A stretch of DNA of 64,000 bases from Henricia sp. BOLD:AAB3569 (Eukaryota; Echinodermata; Asteroidea; Spinulosida; Echinasteridae), in the NCBI GenBank assembly GCA_037783545.1, contig JBBELK010000059.1:35887-99886 (forward strand), in the 5' to 3' direction. Below the pieces are notes generated by a model. It did not search any database and had not been told where the DNA came from. It saw only the letters and a program-made list of their open reading frames with translations. Position numbers and translations under genes: made by a program. Shown here piece by piece: positions 56,501 to 64,000 of this stretch. Position 1 is the stretch's first letter. Each line of letters opens with the position of its first letter.

Positions 56501-59500
56501 ACGGCCGTTGACTCACCCCAGATTGTGACGGGAATTAGGTCAAAGTGTGTCCCAAATGCCGGCAAATTTGGAAATCAAGGAATTTTCCAACCAACTTCAA
56601 ATTTTGCATGCTCCAAACTGTATATATTCCGCACTTGTCATGCAAAATTGACAGATTTTCGCTGGGAAATGACGGAGAAATTTCAGAGTTTAGGGAAAGC
56701 GGAGCTCGGCTACGTGGTTATTCCCCTAACCGTGGCTGTTGGGACACCCTGCGCTGCGCTTGTGTACATTTGTACGGCCGTTGACTCACCCCAGATTGTG
56801 ACGGGAATTAGGTCAAAGTGTGTCCCAAATGCCGGCAAATTTGGAAATCAAGGAATTTTCCAACCAACTTCAAATTTTGCATGCTCCAAACTGTATATAT
56901 TCCGCACTTGTCATGCGAAATTGACAGATTTTCGCTGGGAAATGACGGAGAAATTTCAGAGTTTAGGGAAAGCGGAGCTCGGCTACGTGGTTATTCCCCT
57001 AACCGTGGCTGTTGGGACACCCTGCGCTGCGCTTGTGTACATTTGTACGGCCGTTGACTCACCCCAGATTGTGACGGGAATTAGGTCAAAGTGTGTCCCA
57101 AATGCCGGCAAATTTGGAAATCAAGGAATTTTCCAACCAACTTCAAATTTTGCATGCTCCAAACTGTATATATTCCGCACTTGTCATGCAAAATTGACAG
57201 ATTTTCGCTGGGAAATGACGGAGAAATTTCAGAGTTTAGGGAAAGCGGAGCTCGGCTACGTAGTTATTCCCCTAACCGTGGCTGTTGGGACACCCTGCGC
57301 TGCGCTGGTGTACATTTGTACGGCCGTTGACTCACCCCAGATTGTGACGGGAATTAGGTCAAAGTGTGTCCCAAATGCCGGCAAATTTGGAAATCAAGGA
57401 CTTTTCCAACCAACTTCAAATTTTGCATGCTCCAAACTGTATATATTCCGCACTTGTCATGCAAAATTGACAGATTTTCGCTGGGAAATGACGGAGAAAT
57501 TTCAGAGTTTAGGGAAAGCGGAGCTCGGCTACGTGGTTATTCCCCTAACCGTGGCTGTTGGGACACCCTGCGCTGCGCTTGTGTACATTTGTACGGCCGT
57601 TGACTCACCCCAGATTGTGACGGGAATTAGGTCAAAGTGTGTCCCAAATGCCGGCAAATTTGGAAATCAAGGAATTTTCCAACCAACTTCAAATTTTGCA
57701 TGCTCCAAACTGTATATATTCCGCACTTGTCATGCAAAATTGACAGATTTTCGCTGGGAAATGACGGAGAAATTTCAGAGTTTAGGGAAAGCGGAGCTCG
57801 GCTACGTGGTTATTCCCCTAACCGTGGCTGTTGGGACACCCTGCGCTGCGCTGGTGTACATTTGTACGTCCGTTGACTCACCCCAGATTGTGACGGGAAT
57901 TAGGTCAAAGTGTGTCCCAAATGCCGGCAAATTTGGAAATCAAGGAATTTTCCAACCAACTTCAAATTTTGCATGCTCCAAACTGTATATATTCCGCACT
58001 TGTCATGCAAAATTGACAGATTTTCGCTGGGAAATGACGGAGAAATTTCAGAGTTTAGGGAAAGCGGAGCTCGGCTACGTGGTTATTCCCCTAACCGTGG
58101 CTGTTGGGACACCCTGCGCTGCGCTTGTGTACATTTGTACGGCCGTTGACTCACCCCAGATTGTGACGGGAATTAGGTCAAAGTGTGTCCCAAATGCCGG
58201 CAAATTTGAAAATCAAGGAATTTTCCAACCAACTTTAAATTTTGCATGCTCCAAACTATATATATTCCGCACTTGTCATGCAAAATTGACAGATTTTCAC
58301 TGGGAAATGACGGAGAAATTTCAGAGTTTAGGGAAAGCGGAGCTCGGCTACGTGGTTATTCCCCTAACCGTGGCTGTTGGGACACCCTGCGCTGCGCTGG
58401 TGTACATTTGTACGGCCGTTGACTCACCCCAGATTGTGACGGGAATTAGGTCAAAGTGTGTCCCAAATGCCGGCAAATTTGGAAATCAAGGAATTTTCCA
58501 ACCAACTTCAAATTTTGCATGCTCCAAACTGTATATATTCCGCACATGTCATGCAAAATTGACAGATTTTCGCTGGGAAATGACGGAGAAATTTCAGAGT
58601 TTAGGGAAAGCGGAGCTCGGCTACGTGGTTATTCCCCTAACCGTGGCTGTTGGGACACCCTGCGCTGCGCTGGTGTACATTTGTACGGCCGTTGACTCAC
58701 CCCAGATTGTGACGGGAATTAGGTCAAAGTGTGTCCCAAATGCCGGCAAATTTGGAAATCAAGGAATTTTCCAACCAACTTCAAATTTTGCATGCTCCAA
58801 ACTGTATATATTCCGCACTTGTCATGCAAAATTGACAGATTTTCGCTGGAAATGACGGAGAAATTTCAGAGTTTAGGGAAAGCGGAGCTCGGCTACGTGG
58901 TTATTTCCCTAACCGTGGCTGTTGGGACACCCTGCGCTGCGCTTGTGTACATTTGTACGGCCGTTGACTCACCCCAGATTGTGACGGGAATTAGGTCAAA
59001 GTGTGTCCCAAATGCCGCAAATTTGGAAATCAAGGAATTTTCCAACCAACTTCAAATTTTGCATGCTCCAAACTGTATATATTCCGCACTTGTCACTGCA
59101 AGATTGACCGATTTTTGCTGGGAAATGGCAGAGTAATTTAAGGATGTAGGGAAAACGGAGCTCGGCTACGTGGCTACTCACCTAACCGTGGCTGTTGGGA
59201 CACCCTGCGCTGCGCTGGTGTACCTTTGGACGGCCGTTGACTCACCCCAGATTGTGACGGGAATTTAGCAAAAGTGTGTCCCAAATGCCGGCAAATTTGG
59301 AAATCAAGGAATTTTCCAACGAACTTCAAATTTTGCATGCTCTAAACTGTATATATTCCGCACTTGTCACTGCAAGATTGACCGATTTTCGCTGGGAAAT
59401 GGCAGAGAAATTTAAGGATGTAGGGAAAACGGAGCTCGGCTACGTGGCTACTCCCCTAACCGTGGCTGTTGGGACACCCTGCGCTGCGCTTGTGTACATT

Positions 59501-59936
59501 TGTACGGCCGTTGACTCACCCCAGATTGTGACGGGAATTAGGTCAAAGTGTGTCCCAATTGCCGGCAAATTTGGAAATCAAGGAATTTTCCAACCAACTT
59601 CAAATTTTGCATGCTCCAAACTGTATATATTCCGCACTTGTCATGCAAAATTGACAGATTTTCGCTGGGAAATGATGTAGAAATTTCAGAGTTTAGGGAA
59701 AGCGGAGCTCGGCTACGTGGTTATTCCCCTAACCGTGGCTGTTGGGACACCCTGCGCTGCGCTGGTGTACATTTGTACGGCCGTTGACTCACCCCAGATT
59801 GTGACGGGAATTAGGTCAAAGTGTGTCCCAAATGCCGGCAAATTTGGAAATCAAGGAATTTTCCAACCAACTTCAAATTTTGCATGCTCCAAACTGTATA
59901 TATTCCGCACTTGTCATGCAAAATTGACAGATTTTC

Positions 59937-62900
59937 GCCTCCTAAAAATTGACAGACTTTCGCCGGGAAATGGCAGAGAAATTTCAGAGTTTAGAAAAAA
60001 AAGGGGTTGGCGCTTCCTGGTTGCTCCCGCAACCTGTGGCTGTCTGTACACACCTCTTTGGTGTACTCCTGACTCGTGCGCATGCTCAGTCCTTCGGACT
60101 GTCGTTGACACGGCCCAGTTTGGGACGGGATTTTGGTCAAAGTGTGGTCCAAACGTCGGCAAATTTGGAGGTCGAAAAATGATCCGACGAACTTCAAATT
60201 TTGCATGCTCCAAAGACTCTATATTGCGCACTTGTCCTAAAAAATTGACAGACTTTCGCCGGGAAATGGCAGAGAAAATTCAGAGTTTAGAAAAAAAAGG
60301 GGTTGGCGCTTCCTGGTTGCTCCCGCAACCTGTGGCTGTCTGTACACACCTCTTTGGTGTACTCCTGACTCGTGCGCATGCTCAGTCCTTCGGACTGTCG
60401 TTGACACGGCCCAGTTTGGGACGGGATTTTGGTCAAAGTGTGGTCCAAACGTCGGCAAATTTGGAGGTCGAAAAATGTTCCGACGAACTTCAAATTTTGC
60501 ATGCTCCAAAGACTCTATATTGCGCACTTGTCCTAAAAAATTGACAGACTTTCGCCGGGAAATGGCAGAGAAATTTCAGAGTTTAGAAAAAAAAGGGGTT
60601 GGCGCTTCCTGGTTGCTCCCGCAACCTGTGGCTGTCTGTACACACCTCTTTGGTGTACTCCTGACTCGTGCGCATGCTCAGTCCTTCGGACTGTCGTTGA
60701 CACGGCCCAGTTTGGGACGGGATTTTGGTCAAAGTGTGGTCCAAACGTCGGCAAATTTAGAGGTCGAAAAATGTTCCGACGAACTTCAAATTTTGCATGC
60801 TCCAAAGACTCTATATTGCGCACTTGTCCTAAAAAAATGACAGACTTTCGCCGGGAAATGGCAGAGAAATTTCAGAGTTTAGAAAAAAAAGGGGTTGGCG
60901 CTTCCTGGTTGCTCCCGCAACCTGTGGCTGTCTGTACACACCTCTTTGGTGTACTCCTGACTCGTGCGCATGCTCAGTCCTTCGGACTGTCGTTGACACG
61001 GCCCAGTTTGGGACGGGATTTTGGTCAAAGTGTGGTCCAAACGTCGGCAAATTTGGAGGTCGAAAAATGTTCCGACGAACTTCAAATTTTGCATGCTCCA
61101 AAGACTCTATATTGCGCACTTGTCCTAAAAAATTGACAGACTTTCGCCGGGAAATGGCAGAGAAATTTCAGAGTTTAGAAAAAACAGGGGTTGGCGCTTC
61201 CTGGTTGCTCCCGCAAACCTGTGGCTGTCTGTACACACCTCTTTGGTGTACTCCTGACTCGTGCGCATGCTCAGTCCTTCGGACTGTCGTTGACACGGCC
61301 CAGTTTGGGACGGGATTTTGGTCAAAGTGTGGTCCAAACGTCGGCAAATTTGGAGGTCGAAAAATGTTCCGACGAACTTCAAATTTTGCATGCTCCAAAG
61401 ACTCTATATTGCGCACTTGTCCTAAAAAATTGACAGACTTTCGCCGGGAAATGGCAGAGAAATTTCAGAGTTTAGAAAAAAAGGGGTTGGCGCTTCCTGG
61501 TTGCTCCCGCAACCTGTGGCTGTCTGTACACACCTCTTTGGTGTACTCCTGACTCGTGCGCATGCTCAGTCCTTCGGACTGTCGTTGACACGGCCCAGTT
61601 TGGGTCGGGATTTTGGTCAAAGTGTGGTCCAAACGTCGGCAAATTTGGAGGTCGAAAAATTTTCCTACGAACTTCAAATTTTGCATGCTCCAAAGACTCT
61701 ATATTGCGCACTTGTCCTACAAAATTGACAGACTTTCGCCGGGAAATGGCAGAGAAATTTCAGAGTTTAGAAAAAAAAGGGGTTGGCGCTTCCGGTTGCT
61801 CCCGCAACCTGTGGCTGTCTGTACACACCTCTTTGGTGTACTCCTGACTCGTGCGCATGCTCAGTCCTTCGGACTGTCGTTGACACGGCCCAGTTTGGGA
61901 CGGGATTTTGGTCAAAGTGTGGTCCAAACGTCGGCAAATTTAGAGGTCGAAAAATGTTCCGACGAACTTCAAATTTTGCATGCTCTCAAAGACTCTATAT
62001 TGCGCACTTGTCCTGAAAAATTGACAGACTTTCGCCGGGAAATGGCAGAGAAATTTCAGAGTTTAGAAAAAAAAGGGGTTGGCGCTTCCTGGTTGCTCCC
62101 GCAACCTGTGGCTGTCTGTACACACCTCTTTGGTGTACTCCTGACTCGTGCGCATGCTCAGTCCTTCGGACTGTCGTTGACACGGCCCAGTTTGGGACGG
62201 GATTTTGGTCAAAGTGTGGTCCAAACGTCGGCAAATTTGGAGGTCGAAAAATGTTCCGACGAACTTCAAATTTTGCATGCTCCAAAGACTCTATATTGCG
62301 CACTTGTCCTAAAAAATTGACAGACTTTCGCCGGGAAATGGCAGAGAAATTTCAGAGTTTAGAAAAAAAGGGGTTGGCGCTTCCTGGTTGCTCCCGCAAC
62401 CTGTGGCTGTCTGTACACACCTCTTTGGTGTACTCCTGACTCGTGCGCATGCTCAGTCCTTCGGACTGTCGTTGACACGGCCCAGTTTGGGACGGGATTT
62501 TGGTCAAAGTGTGGTCCAAACGTCGGCAAATTTGGAGGTCGAAAAATGTTCCGACGAACTTCAAATTGTGCATGCTCCAAAGACTCTATATTGCGCACTT
62601 GTCCTAAAAAATTGACAGACTTTCGCCGGGAAATGGCAGAGAAAATTCAGAGTTTAGAAAAAAAAGGGGTTGGCGCTTCCTGGTTGCTCCCGCAACCTGT
62701 GGCTGTCTGTACACACCTCTTTGGTGTACTCCTGACTCGTGCGCATGCTCAGTCCTTCGGACTGTCGTTGACACGGCCCAGTTTGGGACGGGATTTTGGT
62801 CAAAGTGTGGTCCAAACGTCGGCAAATTTGGAGGTCGAAAAATGTTCCGACGAACTTCAAATTTTGCATGCTCCAAAGACTCTATATTGCGCACTTGTCC

Positions 62901-64000
62901 TAAAAAATTGACAGACTTTCGCCGGGAAATGGCAGAGAAATTTCAGAGTTTAGAAAAAAAGGGGTTGGCGCTTCCTGGTTGCTCCCGCAACCTGTGGCTG
63001 TCTGTACACACCTCTTTGGTGTACTCCTGACTCGTGCGCATGCTCAGTCCTTCGGACTGTCGTTGACACGGCCCAGTTTGGGACGGGATTTTGGTCAAAG
63101 TGTGGTCCAAACGTCGGCAAATTTGGAGGTCGAAAAATGTTCCGACGAACTTCAAATTGTGCATGCTCCAAAGACTCTATATTGCGCACTTGTCCAAAAA
63201 AATTGACAGACTTTCGCCGGGAAATGGCAGAGAAATTTCAGAGTTTAGAAAAAAAAGGGGTTGGCGCTTCCTGGTTGCTCCCGCAACCTGTGGCTGTCTG
63301 TACACACCTTTGTGGTGTACTCCTGACTCGTGCGCATGCTCAGTCCTTCGGACTGTCGTTGACACGGCCCAGTTTGGACGGGATTTTGGTCAAAGTGTGG
63401 TCCAAACGTCGGCAAATTTGGAGGTCGAAAAATGTTCCGACGAACTTCAAATTTTGCATGCTCCAAAGACTCTATATTGCGCACTTGTCCTAAAAAATTG
63501 ACAGACTTTCGCCGGGAAATGGCAGAGAAATTTCAGAGTTTAGAAAAAAAGGGGTTGGCGCTTCCTGGTTGCTCCCGCAACCTGTGGCTGTCTGTACACA
63601 CCTCTTTGGTGTACTCCTGACTCGTGCGCATGCTCAGTCCTTCGGACTGTCGTTGACACGGCCCAGTTTGGGACGGGATTTTGGTCAAAGTGTGGTCCAA
63701 ACGTCGGCAAATTTGGAGGTCGAAAAATGTTCCGACGAACTTCAAATTTTGAATGCTCCAAAGACTCTATATTGCGCACTTGTCCTAAAAAATTGACAGA
63801 CTTTCGCCGGGAAATGGCAGAGAAATTTCAGAGTTTAGAAAAAAAGGGGTTGGCGCTTCCTGGTTGCTCCCGCAACCTGTGGCTGTCTGTACACACCTCT
63901 TTGGTGTACTCCTGACTCGTGCGCATGCTCAGTCCTTCGGACTGTCGTTGACACGGCCCAGTTTGGGACGGGATTTTGGTCAAAGTGTGGTCCAAACGTC
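59937..64000 (+). repeat. Satellite family 2: ~14 tandem copies of a 296-bp unit, running off the window
   Basis: Units start near 59945, 60241, 60537, 60833 and so on (spacing about 296, with 1-2-bp indels in an A-run and elsewhere). Landmarks: gacagactttcgccgggaaa, ggttgctcccgcaacctgtg, tactcctgactcgtgcgca, gtccttcggactgtc and aaatgttccgacgaacttc. It aligns along its whole length with family 1 (shared caaattttgcatgctccaaa, tggtcaaagtgtg, cggcaaatttgg, gcacttgtc), so the two are sister repeats. 296 is not divisible by 3, so frames break each unit. ORFs of 60-235 codons here are artefacts. Confidence 0.96.

Larger units (their letters stand above)
42498..59936 (+). repeat. Satellite family 1: ~64 tandem copies of a 273-bp unit
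   Basis: Head-to-tail units with very few differences. Landmarks in each unit: tggctgttgggacaccctgc, gtgacgggaattaggtcaaa, aaatgccggcaaatttgg, ttgcatgctccaaactgt and gacagattttcgctggg. Six copies are 279 bp because of an extra catgcg (near 42800, 43623, 44176, 45272, 55108, 56479). The first unit begins mid-repeat just after the small inverted-end element. The distal end contains atypical units (55810-55900, 59096-59275, 59368-59460) that approach family 2. I cannot tell from sequence whether it is centromeric or transcribed. Confidence 0.97.

Noticed and set aside
42709..58855. Giant protein-coding genes (2981, 1379, 897 codons)
   Set aside because: They are the same 273-bp tandem unit read through. 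Unit length is a multiple of three, replacement changes are frequent, stops occur, and there is no promoter, intron pattern or recognisable domain.
59717..63915. Many 60-275-codon ORFs on both strands
   Set aside because: All lie in the 296-bp satellite and repeat with it in several frames and both strands.
42498..64000. Ribosomal or 5S RNA gene array
   Set aside because: No 5S, 18S or 28S landmarks, no Pol III box pattern in the units.
1..64000. LTR retrotransposon or endogenous virus
   Set aside because: No direct long terminal repeats, gag, protease, integrase or envelope motifs were seen; the only RT is of the non-LTR type.

Overview
This is eukaryotic, repeat-dominated DNA with no recognisable host protein-coding gene, rRNA or functional tRNA. 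Non-LTR retrotransposon, Tc1-like, hAT-like and tRNA-SINE remnants, very dense fold-back elements, and the recurrent words acatgtacatgta and taggcctac all suggest a marine invertebrate. An echinoderm is my best guess, on weak evidence.

Bases 602-34290 are bracketed by one pair of long inverted arms. Each arm has an outer unique end, then about 0.7 kb of tandem palindromic boxes (core GGATG-ACGA-CATCC), then roughly 200-bp repeats. The interior is a Russian doll. The left arm is split at 1404-8481 by a 7.08-kb element with perfect 82-bp terminal inverted repeats and a 9-bp target duplication. That element in turn holds a 342-bp hAT-type MITE, a 66-bp perfect palindrome and a promoter-like CpG segment. 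Further inside are a second repeat family (8960-14250, inverted at 24290-25440), a broken minus-strand LINE (14883-18830) whose RT is split by a 0.74-kb fold-back insert, and a 4.65-kb fold-back element (19609-24262) built round a 21-bp GC-rich minisatellite. A second fold-back pair (25470-33450) encloses a Tc1-like transposase fossil, a 160-190-bp minisatellite and two tRNA-derived SINE-like pieces.

Bases 34291-42497 are AT-rich, apparently non-genic DNA with several small fold-back or MITE-like elements (34349, 36650, 39085, 40953, 42117, 42353).

Bases 42498-64000 are satellite DNA in two related families. Family 1 is about 64 head-to-tail copies of a 273-bp unit. Because 273 is divisible by 3 and the unit lacks stops in one frame, it makes giant pseudo-ORFs of 2981, 1379 and 897 codons. 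Diagnostic variants show a 14-15-unit higher-order repeat. At 59937 it switches to family 2, a 296-bp unit that runs off the window end.

No genes work together here in the ordinary sense. The organisation is of nested transposition and unequal exchange. Coordinates of diverged repeat arms are approximate because they were aligned by eye.
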